Assembly (NCBI GenBank): GCA_036401335.1
Contig: DASWVC010000141.1
Coordinates: 1 to 40,657, forward strand
Reading direction: 5' to 3'
Origin: DASWVC01 sp036401335
GTDB taxonomy: Bacteria > Verrucomicrobiota > Verrucomicrobiia > Chthoniobacterales > JAFAMB01
DNA length: 40,657 bases
The position numbers and the translations under genes are program-made. Shown in pieces: positions 26,301-34,552 of the stretch (the first letter of the stretch is position 1; each line of letters opens with the position of its first letter). Below the pieces are notes generated by a model, which was given only the letters and a program-made list of their open reading frames with translations, was not told the DNA's origin and searched no databases.

Positions 26301-26743
26301 TCGACTTTGAAGGTGAACCGGCCCGGACCTTGGGAGAACGCCGGCTTAAACGGTCAGCGTTAATCGATGTCGCCGGGATGCTCCGCTCCTTTCACTACGC
26401 CGCACATTACGGCCTGCTCGAATCCCGGACGGTCCGGCCGCAGGACCGTGAGGTGTTGGACGGGTACGCCGACCTCTGGGCCATGCGGGCCAACCAAGTG
26501 TTTCTCGGTGCCTACCTGGAGCGGGCCGGGGACGCGGTTTTCATTCCCAAGGATCGAAACGCATTGCGTTTACTCCTTCGAAGCTACCTTGTACTTAAAG
26601 CGTCTTACGAATTGCGCTACGAACTGAACAACCGGCCCAAATGGGTTTTGATTCCCCTTCGCGGCCTGCTGAAAGTGCTCGAAGAGAACGCCGGGCAAAA
26701 AAAAACATCGTCGAAGGAGCTGCCTCGCAGCCCTGAGGCGTAA
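23378..26743 (+). CDS. Trehalose synthase - maltokinase fusion (TreS-Mak)
   Basis: The protein has 1,121 residues from the ATG at 23378; an upstream in-frame TTG would add an unconserved 42-residue leader. Residues about 20-590 are a GH13 trehalose synthase: WYKQALIYQVHVKTFADTNN, nucleophile Asp218 in GLRLDAVPY, acid/base Glu260 in LLAEANQWPED, and Asp326 in RNHDELTLE. Residues about 640-1,110 are a maltokinase (Pep2-like) with the kinase motifs IRIHGDYHLGQVL and ILDFEGEPA. TreS converts trehalose to maltose and the kinase makes maltose 1-phosphate, feeding GlgE glucan synthesis; no glgE is in this window. An A9 run at 26697-26705 near the 3' end could be slip-prone. Confidence 0.94.
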   Translation: MQIQGTLGTQTSEVTKPAAPLWYKQALIYQVHVKTFADTNNDGIGDFQGLSGKLDYLKNLGVTAVWVMPFYPSPQKDDGYDISDYYRVNPNYGTLEDFKQFLDAAHAMDIKVITELVLNHTSDQHAWFQKSRRAAVSDPMRDFYVWSDNPTKYKDARIIFKDTEISNWTYDPLAKTYFWHRFYSHQPDLNYDNPVVRTEMLKVVDFWLDLGVDGLRLDAVPYLFEREHTSCENLAETHEYLKQLRAHIDSKYENRMLLAEANQWPEDAVAYFGRGDECQMAFHFPIMPRIYMSLHMEDRYPIVDILDETPRIPDNCQWAMFLRNHDELTLEMVTEEERDYMYRVYARDPRARINLGIRRRLAPLLGNNRRKLELIHAVLLSMPGSPILYYGDEIGMGDNIYLGDRNGVRTPMQWSADKNAGFSRANPHSLYLPVNIDPEFHYEAVNVEVQETNLSSFLWWMRRILAIRKRFPAFGHGDFQMLSPSNRKVMAFTRTYESQTVLVVINLSRFSQAVALDLQKWAGWTPEDTFGHGRFPVIRDTSYQITVGPHTFFWLLLTPPDAAASNAEEGRPTIGFRGEAGWWFTPAGQRFVEGGLTRYIRQTRWFRSKSRDILSVGLADVVELPSDQPSQLLLVGINYSEGPRDLYALPVRKVGGEEARNVEIDHPLALIANLGQVGELLVDATAVPSFHRELLALVAGGTPVKCRTGRLVPTASRRLEALLAEGPIQASRALKVEQSNSSIIFDDKIYVKLFRRLDEGLNPDLELTKQLSEKCGFDHVPTYLGDLQYVASGQEPAALTVFQGFTPNEQDGWTQTLAAVDRYFERVLGEPNLPAPPTLGMWDEIPQEQLQVIEGVHLVGVRLLGQRTAEMHLALSADPDSPEFSPEPFTLQHQRSVYQSIRSEAKLTTTLLNRVLPQLDEYPRRLADQVLARASELVSFHDYLLREPIDLAKIRIHGDYHLGQVLSTGKDYTILDFEGEPARTLGERRLKRSALIDVAGMLRSFHYAAHYGLLESRTVRPQDREVLDGYADLWAMRANQVFLGAYLERAGDAVFIPKDRNALRLLLRSYLVLKASYELRYELNNRPKWVLIPLRGLLKVLEENAGQKKTSSKELPRSPEA

Positions 26744-26763
26744 CGCACGGGTTGGCCGTGCGT
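26743..26763 (+). terminator. Hairpin at the treS-mak stop codon
   Basis: ACGCACGG (26743-26750), a GTTGG loop and CCGTGCGT (26756-26763) form a perfect 8-bp stem beginning at the last base of the TAA stop. There is no T-run after it, so it may be an RNA end-stabiliser or weak terminator between this gene and panC, which starts 30 bases later. Confidence 0.45.
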
Positions 26764-26792
26764 CCCTGGCACGGCCTCACGCCCCGGAATCC

Positions 26793-27650
26793 GTGGAACT
26801 AATCGCAACCCCGGTCGACCTCCACCGTGCCGCGCGCCAGCTGCCGCGCCCCCTGGCGCTCGTCCCGACAATGGGCGCGTTGCACGCCGGACACCTTGCC
26901 CTAGTGGCCCGGGCGCAGGAACTGGCCGCGGGCGGCACGGTGGCAGCCAGCATCTTTGTAAACCCGGCGCAATTCCGGCCAGGCGAAGACCTCGGACGGT
27001 ACCCGCGGCCTTTCGCCCAGGATCGCCGACTGCTCGAAGCCGCCGGGTGCCACCTGCTCTTTGCCCCTACGGCTGAATCCATGTACGCGGCCGACACTTC
27101 CGTTACGATCCGGGAGAATTCCCTTTCCCAAACCATGTGCGGTTTAGCGCGGCCCGGGCACTTCGATGGCGTCTGCCTGGTGGTGGCGAAACTGTTCCAC
27201 CTGTTCCAACCCGACTTTGCCCTGTTCGGGCAAAAGGACTTTCAGCAACTCACGATCGTCCGCCGCATGGTGCGCGATCTCAACTTCGGCGTGCAGATTG
27301 TCCCGGTGCCGACCGTGCGCGAGCCGGACGGATTGGCCATGAGTTCCCGCAACGCTTACCTCTCAAAGGAGGAGCGCCGGGAAGCACCCATCCTTTACCG
27401 GACCTTGCGTGGGGCGGCCGATAAGTGCCTGCAAGGTGGCATCACCCGGTCCGAACTTGAAGGCTGGATGTCTGCCGAAATCGGGCAGGCACGCTCTTCC
27501 CGGGTGGATTATGCCGTCGCCGTGCACCCGGAGACGCTGCAGCCAAAAACCGACCTCGTGCCCCCGATGCTGCTCGCCGCTGCCGTTTTTTTCGGGACCA
27601 CCCGCCTCCTCGACAACTACCTCCTCGATCACGCCAATGGAACGCTATGA
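26793..27650 (+). CDS. panC: Pantoate-beta-alanine ligase
   Basis: The protein has 285 residues, the normal PanC length. The nucleotidyltransferase motif PTMGALHAGH (about 25-34) is followed by ASIFVNPAQF, GHFDGVCLVVAKLFHLFQPD, FGQKDFQQ and the KMSKS-like MSSRN loop. PanC joins pantoate and beta-alanine with ATP to make pantothenate for coenzyme A. It starts with GTG at 26793, because the conserved N-terminus (MELIATPVDLHRA) begins there. The nadB gene overlaps its end by 14 bases, so the two are translationally coupled, which links CoA and NAD cofactor synthesis. Confidence 0.95.
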   Translation: MELIATPVDLHRAARQLPRPLALVPTMGALHAGHLALVARAQELAAGGTVAASIFVNPAQFRPGEDLGRYPRPFAQDRRLLEAAGCHLLFAPTAESMYAADTSVTIRENSLSQTMCGLARPGHFDGVCLVVAKLFHLFQPDFALFGQKDFQQLTIVRRMVRDLNFGVQIVPVPTVREPDGLAMSSRNAYLSKEERREAPILYRTLRGAADKCLQGGITRSELEGWMSAEIGQARSSRVDYAVAVHPETLQPKTDLVPPMLLAAAVFFGTTRLLDNYLLDHANGTL

Positions 27651-29238
27651 CTTTGTCATCATCGGCAGCGGGATCGCCGGACTCAGCCTGGCGCTGAAGC
27701 TCGCAGAACGCGGCCGCGTGGCCATTATCACCAAGCGGACCCGGGCTGATTCCAACACGGCCTGGGCCCAGGGCGGGGTGGCCTCGGTGACCAGCGTGGA
27801 GGACACCTTCGACCTCCACATCCAGGACACCTTAACCGCCGGGGCCGGCCTGTGCGACCCGGACGCGGTTCGCACCATTGTCACCAACGGGCCGGCCGCC
27901 ATCCGCGATCTCGTGGCCGTGGGGGTCAGTTTTAACGAGCGTGTCCTCGAGGGCGGGCACCGTGAGTTGGACCTCGGCAAAGAAGGCGGTCATTCCAAAC
28001 GCCGCGTCCTGCATTACCAGGACGCGACGGGAGCAGAAATCGAACAGCGGTTGCTGGCAGCCGTGGATCAACATGCCCAGGTCGAAATTCTCGAAAACCA
28101 CATGGCGATCGACGTGATCACCACAGGCAAACTCGGGTACGCAACGGAAGATCGGGTTATCGGCGTGTACATCCTCGAGGAAACTTCCGGGAAGGTTAAA
28201 ACCCTGCGGAGCGATCGGGTTATTCTGGCCACGGGAGGTTGCGGCAAGGTCTACCTCTACACCACCAACCCGGCCATTGCCACCGGCGACGGGGTCGCCA
28301 TGGCCTGGCGTGCCGGGGCGACCATTGCCAACATGGAGTTCGTGCAGTTTCATCCCACCTGCTTGTTTCACCCCCAGGGAAAATCATTCCTGATCAGTGA
28401 GGCCGTTCGCGGGGAAGGCGGAAAACTGGTGGACGCGCAAGGACGTGAATTCATGCCCAAGTACCATGCCCTGGGTGCCTTAGCCCCACGGGACATCGTC
28501 GCCCGCGCCATCGATGCCGAGATGAAACGCACCGGGGCGGTTTGCGTCTACCTTGACATTGCCCATCGACCCGCCGCCTTTATCCGGGAACGGTTTCCAA
28601 CCATTTACGAAGCCTGCTTCAAACTGGGCATTGACATTACCCAGGCACCCATCCCGGTCGTGCCAGCCGCCCACTACCAATGCGGCGGCATCAAGACCGA
28701 CCTCGACGGCTCCACCACGGTGCGCGGTTTGTTCGCCGTGGGCGAAGTGGCCTGCACCGGACTCCACGGGGCCAACCGGCTGGCCAGCAACTCGCTCCTG
28801 GAGGCGGTCGTGGTCGCTAACCGCTGCGCTGAATCGCTCGTCCGGCCGAAGCACGCAAGTTACCACCAGGATTTCGTCCTTCCGGATTGGCGGCCGGGAC
28901 ACGCCCAGGACGTCGACGAACTGGTTGTCATTTACCACAACTGGGAGGAAATCCGACGGTTGATGTGGGATTACGTCGGCATCGTCCGCACCAATAAACG
29001 GCTCCAGCGGGCGAGCACCCGCCTTCGGAACCTCCACCGCGAGATCCAGGAGTTTTACTGGGACTTCAAACCGACGACTGACCTTCTCGAACTTCGCAAC
29101 CTTTGCACGGTGGCGAGCCTGATCGTCGATTGCGCACTGGCCCGGCGGGAAAGCCGCGGCCTCCATTACACCCTCGATTTTCCCCACTTGGACGATGAGC
29201 ATTTCCTCCACGACACCACGCTTTGCCGCTACGGCTGA
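27637..29238 (+). CDS. nadB: L-aspartate oxidase
   Basis: The protein has 533 residues from the ATG at 27637, inside the panC 3' end. The FAD-binding motif VIIGSGIAGLSLALKLAERG is at about 7-26. It is followed by SNTAWAQGGVASV, the active-site region FVQFHPTC with the EAVRGEGG loop, the late FAD motif (GEVACTGLHGANRLASNSLL), and a C-terminal helical domain with the LRNLCTVASLIV segment. NadB oxidises aspartate to iminoaspartate, the first step of NAD synthesis; nadA and nadC are not nearby. The length and order are complete, with no sign of damage. Confidence 0.95.
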   Translation: MERYDFVIIGSGIAGLSLALKLAERGRVAIITKRTRADSNTAWAQGGVASVTSVEDTFDLHIQDTLTAGAGLCDPDAVRTIVTNGPAAIRDLVAVGVSFNERVLEGGHRELDLGKEGGHSKRRVLHYQDATGAEIEQRLLAAVDQHAQVEILENHMAIDVITTGKLGYATEDRVIGVYILEETSGKVKTLRSDRVILATGGCGKVYLYTTNPAIATGDGVAMAWRAGATIANMEFVQFHPTCLFHPQGKSFLISEAVRGEGGKLVDAQGREFMPKYHALGALAPRDIVARAIDAEMKRTGAVCVYLDIAHRPAAFIRERFPTIYEACFKLGIDITQAPIPVVPAAHYQCGGIKTDLDGSTTVRGLFAVGEVACTGLHGANRLASNSLLEAVVVANRCAESLVRPKHASYHQDFVLPDWRPGHAQDVDELVVIYHNWEEIRRLMWDYVGIVRTNKRLQRASTRLRNLHREIQEFYWDFKPTTDLLELRNLCTVASLIVDCALARRESRGLHYTLDFPHLDDEHFLHDTTLCRYG

Positions 29239-29348
29239 CGCGAAGGACGCCCCACCTCAAACCGGCGAAAACCCTATTTTTCCATCGGAGTACGGTAATA
29301 CCGCTTGCTGAAACCCGCTTGATGTTCGTAAAAGCAAGGATCAACCTC

Positions 29349-30251
29349 ATGCGGCGGTTCATCCTATCATCTGTTCTGGCGGTGCTCAGTGGCGTGGCGG
29401 TCTCTTTTGGACAGACCCAGTACGAGAGCAGCACCGACTTCGCCAAATATGCCATGAAGCTCCGGGAAAACGCCCTTCTGAAGGTCGAGCCCAAGGTGAT
29501 CATGAATCCCACCAAAACGGTTTTTAACGGGACTGGGCCCCGCTACGCCACCGGACCTTCCTTGATGGGCAGGGGTGGGGCGTTCACAGGCGGGCCCGGC
29601 CGTTACCCCTGGAAGTTGAACATTGTCACCACGATCTTTTGGATCGGCGAACGTCCTTCCGGGAACAACCCCGTGCCGAATGACCGCAGCTCCTGGGACA
29701 AATACTGGTCTTCAAGCTACGGTGGATACGACAACCCGGAACCGGGCGGCCGACGCAACTACATTCCGGTGAACTTTGTGCCGCGCCAGAATCCCTTCTA
29801 CGTGGCCCTGCCGTACAACGATGTCGAAGGCGGCCATACCAAGCCGGAAGCGGCCTCTGTGATTCCCTGGTTCAAAGACGCTTACACCCGGGACGGTCAG
29901 ACGACCTGCAAGGGCCGCTGGCTGGCGATCCGGCACGGCAACCGGGTCTGCTACGCCCAGTGGGAAGACTGCGGGCCCTTTCGAACCGATCACTGGCAAT
30001 ACGTTTTCGGCGGCGAACGACCCCGGCCGAACCTTAACCAGGGTGCGGGCCTTGATGTGTCACCAGCGGTGCGGGATTTTCTCGGGCTCGGCAGCAAGGA
30101 CGCATGCGACTGGAAGTTTGCTGAATTCCGTGAAGTGCCCCCGGGCCCATGGGCGCTTTACGGCGACAACAACACGTTTGTGATCCTCCGGCGTCAAAGT
30201 GTTGACCGTTTTGCCCGGCGCAACGCTTTGCGGTCGGACGACACGCCCTAG
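29349..30251 (+). CDS. Secreted protein with possible double-psi beta-barrel, function unknown
   Basis: The protein has 300 residues. The start is the ATG at 29349, set by AAGGA 8 bases upstream (29336-29340) and followed by a clear signal peptide (MRRFILSSVLAVLSGVAVSF, cut near GQT). The mature part has a Gly/Pro-rich region (about 55-75), an aromatic region, and a segment resembling the DPBB/RlpA fold: CYAQWEDCGPF, then AGLDVSPAVRDFLGL near residue 230. Such folds act in peptidoglycan or carbohydrate binding. The resemblance is by eye only. The gene follows nadB by 110 bases but has its own ribosome binding site. Confidence 0.72.
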   Translation: MRRFILSSVLAVLSGVAVSFGQTQYESSTDFAKYAMKLRENALLKVEPKVIMNPTKTVFNGTGPRYATGPSLMGRGGAFTGGPGRYPWKLNIVTTIFWIGERPSGNNPVPNDRSSWDKYWSSSYGGYDNPEPGGRRNYIPVNFVPRQNPFYVALPYNDVEGGHTKPEAASVIPWFKDAYTRDGQTTCKGRWLAIRHGNRVCYAQWEDCGPFRTDHWQYVFGGERPRPNLNQGAGLDVSPAVRDFLGLGSKDACDWKFAEFREVPPGPWALYGDNNTFVILRRQSVDRFARRNALRSDDTP

Positions 30252-30694
30252 AACCGGGGCTTAAAAAACGGCCTTGGCATTCAACCCGTGTGGGGTGGTT
30301 GCCCGCGGCCGGGGCAACTGCTCTTGTCCCCGCCACTAGGTGCGCTCGGGCCGGAACTCTAACCCTGATCAACTTGCCGGCACGCCTGCCATGCGGCTGC
30401 GTTGTTGTAAGGGCCCGCTCCGGCAGGGGATCCTCCCGGTTCAATCCATTTGAACCCATTTTTCCGCAAGGGAACCTCCCGGAAAATCAGGGTGCGGAAA
30501 CCACCGTTTCCGGCATCGTCCCCCACGCCTGGACACCCTGACCGCGTTTCAATCTCCAGGGCGTTACATAATTACTGTAATGAATCGTTAGCCTATAGGT
30601 TGCACGGTAGCTCGGGAAGTTAGTTCTCTGCTCGGCAGAATAGAATACCCAATCTTAGTTGCCCACCCCTGGAGCATCTATTAACCTCCGGCCC
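30252..30694. other. Intergenic region upstream of tyrosinase
   Basis: This is a 443-base gap. The left 300 bases are GC-rich with no recognisable gene. The right part (about 30565-30660) is AT-richer, with the small inverted repeat ATTAC-T-GTAAT near 30570, and probably contains the tyrosinase promoter. I could not assign -35 and -10 boxes with confidence. Confidence 0.4.
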
Positions 30695-31531
30695 ATGACA
30701 GCTTCACCGGGCGCGCCTCACAATCGGCGCAAGTTTCTCCAGATTGCAGGGACTGCGGCAGGGGCGTTGTACCTTCCGCCGTTTGCGCGGGCCCAGAATC
30801 CGACGGTTCTGGCGCGCAAGGACCTCGCCACTCTCACTGCGTCCGATCCCACCCTCACGATCTTGAAACAGGGGATTGCAGCGATGCAAGCTCGCCCCAC
30901 CACCGACGGGTGGAATTGGAGCAACGTCGCCAGCATGCACCAAAACTTTTGTGCTCATAACAACTGGTATTTCTTTCCGTGGCACCGGCCTTACGTCGGG
31001 TTTCTTGAGTACGTCATCCAGAACGTCACCAACACGCCCAGTTTCCGAATGCCGTACTGGAACTGGACCCGGAACAATAAAATTCCTGCCCAGTTTACGT
31101 CCGCTCCCTTGTACGACCCCAGCCGGCAGGTTTCGCCGACCACACCGATCCCCTCCGGGTACTGCGACAGCACGACGATGAGCCGGGTCATTGGAACAGC
31201 CGACTTCCAGTCGTACGCGAGCATGAAAGGGACCGACCAGTGGGCCAGCGTAGGCGCTGGCGCCTTCGAGGGCACGCCCCACAACTGCGTACACTGGTGG
31301 ATGGGAGGCGACATGGGCACTTTCATGTCACCGCTCGATCCCCTGTTCTGGATGCACCATTCCAACGTCGATCGCTTGTGGGCCGTCTGGAACACGAAGC
31401 ATGCGAACACGACGGACCCGGCCTGGTTGAACTACCAGCTGCAGTACGGTGCCTTTCCTAACTGGCCGGTAACCTCTACGCTTTCCACCCAGGCCATGGG
31501 CTACACCTACGATCGACTCACGAGCGTCTAA
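30695..31531 (+). CDS. Tat-exported tyrosinase family copper enzyme
   Basis: The protein has 278 residues from the ATG at 30695. The N-terminus (HNRRKFLQIAGTAAGALYLP) is a twin-arginine signal. Both copper sites are complete: CuA from His82 (SMHQNF), His88 (CAHNNW) and His97 (PWHRPY); CuB from His196 and His200 (PHNCVHWW) and the histidine in DPLFWMHHSNVDRLW (about 221). Tyrosinases oxidise phenols to quinones using type-3 copper. The enzyme ends shortly after the core and has no C-terminal shielding domain of its own. The next gene, 28 bases later, could supply one. It is probably folded with copper in the cytoplasm before Tat export. Confidence 0.9.
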   Translation: MTASPGAPHNRRKFLQIAGTAAGALYLPPFARAQNPTVLARKDLATLTASDPTLTILKQGIAAMQARPTTDGWNWSNVASMHQNFCAHNNWYFFPWHRPYVGFLEYVIQNVTNTPSFRMPYWNWTRNNKIPAQFTSAPLYDPSRQVSPTTPIPSGYCDSTTMSRVIGTADFQSYASMKGTDQWASVGAGAFEGTPHNCVHWWMGGDMGTFMSPLDPLFWMHHSNVDRLWAVWNTKHANTTDPAWLNYQLQYGAFPNWPVTSTLSTQAMGYTYDRLTSV

Positions 31532-31559
31532 CCTCCGTCAACTTAACCTATTTTGTTCC

Positions 31560-32171
31560 ATGGCCATTAACTCTGTTTATCTGCCGCCCCCGGCCGCCAC
31601 GGTTGCCTCCTACCTGGCGGCACAACCTCCGCGCCCGGCTTCCGATCACAACATCGTTTCCCACGTGTACACCACCACGAACTCCGCCCCTACCCAGGGC
31701 GGAGTGCCCGTGACGATTCCGCTGGCCCTGCCCGTTGTCACCGCCGACGCGGTCAATTCGGTTCTTTCGAATTCTGATATCGACATCTCAGACGATTCCT
31801 CCGTCCTGGACATTGTTCCAGGGGGTGTGACCCCGCGTTCGGTCATTCGTCTCCAGATTCAAAACATCACGATGCCGATCGTGACCAACAGTGCCCTGCG
31901 GATTTTTTTTAACCGTCCAGACGCCCACGACGGCCTTTTGGAGACTGACCTGCACCATGTCGCCAAGGTGACGTTCTTCTGCTGTGGCCCGATGAGCGGC
32001 GTGAACCCCTGTTTCGTCTTCGACGTGACGAAGACCATGAAACGATTGAAGGTGAAAAAGTTGATAAAAGAGGGATGGAACCTTCAGGTGTTGGCGGTGC
32101 CGATCACGGAGGGAGCCGTGGTTCCCACGGTGATCCCTGGAACAATCACCATGACGGTGGCAAACCTTTAA
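31560..32171 (+). CDS. Beta-rich protein paired with tyrosinase, function unknown
   Basis: The protein has 203 residues and no signal peptide or membrane helix. The sequence is full of alternating hydrophobic and Thr/Val strands (VPVTIPLALPVVTADAV, RSVIRLQIQNITMPIV), ending in the FVFDVTKTMKRLKVKKLIKE helix-strand and a VPGTITMTVANL tail, so a beta sandwich is likely. It has a Cys pair, FFCCGP, near 140. The start codon lies 28 bases after the tyrosinase stop, so the two are surely co-transcribed. I suspect a detached counterpart of the C-terminal domain that caps the active site in other tyrosinases, or a copper-loading helper. Neither is proven; the family is not recognised. Confidence 0.7.
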   Translation: MAINSVYLPPPAATVASYLAAQPPRPASDHNIVSHVYTTTNSAPTQGGVPVTIPLALPVVTADAVNSVLSNSDIDISDDSSVLDIVPGGVTPRSVIRLQIQNITMPIVTNSALRIFFNRPDAHDGLLETDLHHVAKVTFFCCGPMSGVNPCFVFDVTKTMKRLKVKKLIKEGWNLQVLAVPITEGAVVPTVIPGTITMTVANL

Positions 32172-32354
32172 ACGGCTTTTGCGGGACGCGGCGTTGCGAC
32201 GATGCGAGCCTCCTCCCTTTCCGGCTGCATGCATGGCCCGCGCAGCCGCAGAGGGCAACCGCCGCACGGGGCAGGCGGGCCGTTGATGAAGCGTGTGCTT
32301 GCGAGCCGCACCTTTCCCGTTTAAGGGGGAGTGGTACAGAAGCATGCGTTTTTC

Positions 32355-34178
32355 ATGAGTCCATCAAAGCAGGAAATCCTGCACGGGCTGGCTAAGGATC
32401 CCTCGCCGGCGCGCTACGTGGCCGCGGCGCGCCAGCTTGAGGAACTTGCAGCCGACCGATCGCCGGAGCTGCGGATCGCCGTTCTCCGGAACGTCACGAT
32501 AGACCCCATTGTTCCGTATTTGAAGGTGCACCTGCATGCCGTGGGTCTCAGGCCGGTGGTGTACCTGGGACAGCACGACAACGTTCATCAGGACGTCTTC
32601 AATCCGGATAGCCCGCTTTTTGCCTTCCGCCCTGACGTTGTCGTGTTTGTCTTGCGGCTGCACGTCCTGCTTCCACGCCTGGTGTTCAATTTTGCTGAAC
32701 TGTCGTCAGACCAGGCGGAAGCTTTGTGCGGCGAAGCGCTCGAACGCACCGTGGGAATGGTCCGCGCATTTCGCGAGCGATCGCCTGCGGTCATCCTTAC
32801 CCACAATTTTGAACGACCCGTCTTTCCCGCATTTGGAATCCTGGATGCCCAGCGGTCTCACGGGCAGCAAAACACCGTTGTTCGGCTTAATGCCCGTTTA
32901 GGCGAACAGGTGAGCGCGTTGGGCGGATCCTACCTGATTGACCTGGACGCGGTCCTTTCCCGGGTGGGCTATGAACAGGGGCTTGATGACCGCTATTGGC
33001 ACATCGGCCGGGCACCTTACAAACCGTCCGTGCTCTTGCGTCTGGCCGACCAGTACGTCCGGTTCGCCGCTGCCCTTAAGGGCAGAAATCGTAAATGCCT
33101 GGTCCTGGATTGCGACAACACCTTGTGGGGCGGAGTTGTGGGAGAAGACGGCCTCAGCGGCATCAAACTGGGCAATACCCATCCGGGCTCGGCTTACGTC
33201 GAGTTCCAGGCGGCCATCCTCGACCTATACCACCGAGGGGTGTTGCTTGCACTCAACAGCAAGAATAACGAAAAGGATGCTTTGGAAGTGTTCGAGCGAC
33301 ACCCTTCCTCACTGCTGAAACCCGAGCACTTCGTGGCAAGACGGATCAACTGGTCGGACAAAGTTACTAACCTTCGCGAGATCGCCGCAGAACTTAACAT
33401 TGGCTTGGACAGCCTGGTTTTCATCGACGACAACCCGGTCGAGTGCGCTTACGTCCGGGAGCGGCTGCCTCAGGTGGAGGTAGTCCAGCTTCCGCCGGAC
33501 CCGACGGGTTACCGGAGCCTGCTGCAAAGCCTCGGCCACTTTGATGCTTTGACGCTTACGGCGGAAGACCGACGGCGCAGTGGCATGTACCGGAGCGAAG
33601 TCCGCCGTAAACAGTTGCAGCAGGAAAGTACTACCCTTGAAAGCTACCTCGCCTCGCTGGAGATGACGCTTGCCGTGGGCTATGCCGACGGCTTTACCAT
33701 CCCGCGCATCGCCCAGCTAACCCAGAAAACAAACCAGTTTAATGCCACCACCCGGCGTTACTCCGAAGAAGCGATTCACGCCCTCGCGACGAATCCCGCA
33801 GTCGACGTGTTTCACGCAGGCTTGAAAGATCGCTTCGACGACAATGGCATTATCGCCGTCGCGGTGGTTCGCTACCTGGGCTCGGTCGCCTGCCTGGAGA
33901 CGTTTCTGATGAGTTGCCGCGTGATCGGAAGGGGTGTGGAGCGAGCATTCCTGGCCCATGTGGCGAGAATGGCCGAAGCGCGTGGCTGCGAGCGTCTGGA
34001 AGGTGAATACATCCCAACGGACAAGAACGGGTTGGTAAAAGATTTCTTTCCCAGCCAGGGCTTTTGCCGAACGCACGAAGGCGGCAATTTATGGTCCCGA
34101 CGTTTACCTGCGACTTCATTGACAGCTCCCGCATGGTTTCGCGAAATTCACGTGCAAAAAAAGGAATGCATTCCATGA
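32355..34178 (+). CDS. FkbH-like HAD-IIIC enzyme
   Basis: The protein has 607 residues from the ATG at 32355. A GTG at 32331 would add 8 residues but lies immediately behind the only Shine-Dalgarno-like sequence (AAGGGGGA, 32323-32330), so the start is uncertain. The N-terminal about 240 residues are an SGNH-like region. The HAD catalytic motif is Asp252 and Asp254 in LVLDCDNTLWGG, with the later VFIDDNPVE acidic loop. The C-terminal part (about 450-590) looks like the GNAT-like domain of FkbH (FLMSCRVIGRGVERAFLAHV). FkbH proteins load a glyceryl unit from 1,3-bisphosphoglycerate onto an acyl carrier protein. Such a carrier gene overlaps this stop codon, which supports that role. Confidence 0.85.
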   Translation: MSPSKQEILHGLAKDPSPARYVAAARQLEELAADRSPELRIAVLRNVTIDPIVPYLKVHLHAVGLRPVVYLGQHDNVHQDVFNPDSPLFAFRPDVVVFVLRLHVLLPRLVFNFAELSSDQAEALCGEALERTVGMVRAFRERSPAVILTHNFERPVFPAFGILDAQRSHGQQNTVVRLNARLGEQVSALGGSYLIDLDAVLSRVGYEQGLDDRYWHIGRAPYKPSVLLRLADQYVRFAAALKGRNRKCLVLDCDNTLWGGVVGEDGLSGIKLGNTHPGSAYVEFQAAILDLYHRGVLLALNSKNNEKDALEVFERHPSSLLKPEHFVARRINWSDKVTNLREIAAELNIGLDSLVFIDDNPVECAYVRERLPQVEVVQLPPDPTGYRSLLQSLGHFDALTLTAEDRRRSGMYRSEVRRKQLQQESTTLESYLASLEMTLAVGYADGFTIPRIAQLTQKTNQFNATTRRYSEEAIHALATNPAVDVFHAGLKDRFDDNGIIAVAVVRYLGSVACLETFLMSCRVIGRGVERAFLAHVARMAEARGCERLEGEYIPTDKNGLVKDFFPSQGFCRTHEGGNLWSRRLPATSLTAPAWFREIHVQKKECIP

Positions 34179-34408
34179 CGGTTGATCAGCGGCTCCGAAA
34201 AGTATTCGCGGACGTGTTTGAACTTTCTCCGGAGAAAATCACGGACGAAGCTTCGCCCACAAGCATCGAGCGTTGGGATTCCATGAACGCGATGGTCCTC
34301 GCGACGGCCCTGGAATACGAATTCAACGTCCAGTTCACCGATCAGGAGCTGATGAAGATGACAAGCTACGGAGTCATTCGGAAAACGCTGGAAGCCAAGG
34401 CAGGCTAA
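34175..34408 (+). CDS. Acyl carrier protein
   Basis: The protein has 77 residues. The ATG at 34175 overlaps the FkbH-like stop codon (ATGA). It has the four-helix carrier pattern with Ser36 in ERWDSMNAM as the phosphopantetheine attachment site, followed by the acidic helix and a hydrophobic C-terminal helix. It is almost certainly a dedicated partner of the FkbH-like enzyme instead of the fatty-acid ACP, since no fab gene is present. The tight overlap suggests equal amounts of both proteins. The next enzyme, which would take the loaded unit, is not in this window. Confidence 0.87.
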   Translation: MTVDQRLRKVFADVFELSPEKITDEASPTSIERWDSMNAMVLATALEYEFNVQFTDQELMKMTSYGVIRKTLEAKAG

Positions 34409-34552
34409 CCAGTTCGTTCACGCTCGACGCACAGCCCATTTCGCAGCAACTGCCACACGCCGTTGTACGGACCGAATGATCTCTTGCTCCTTGCATAGGC
34501 GGTTGCCAGCATTCCTTCGTACTGCCGGGCAATCTGAAAAGGAGAAGGATAC

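Noticed and set aside
26743..26763. Hairpin after treS-mak as a full rho-independent terminator
   Set aside because: No T-run follows it. It is kept only as a weak terminator or stability element.
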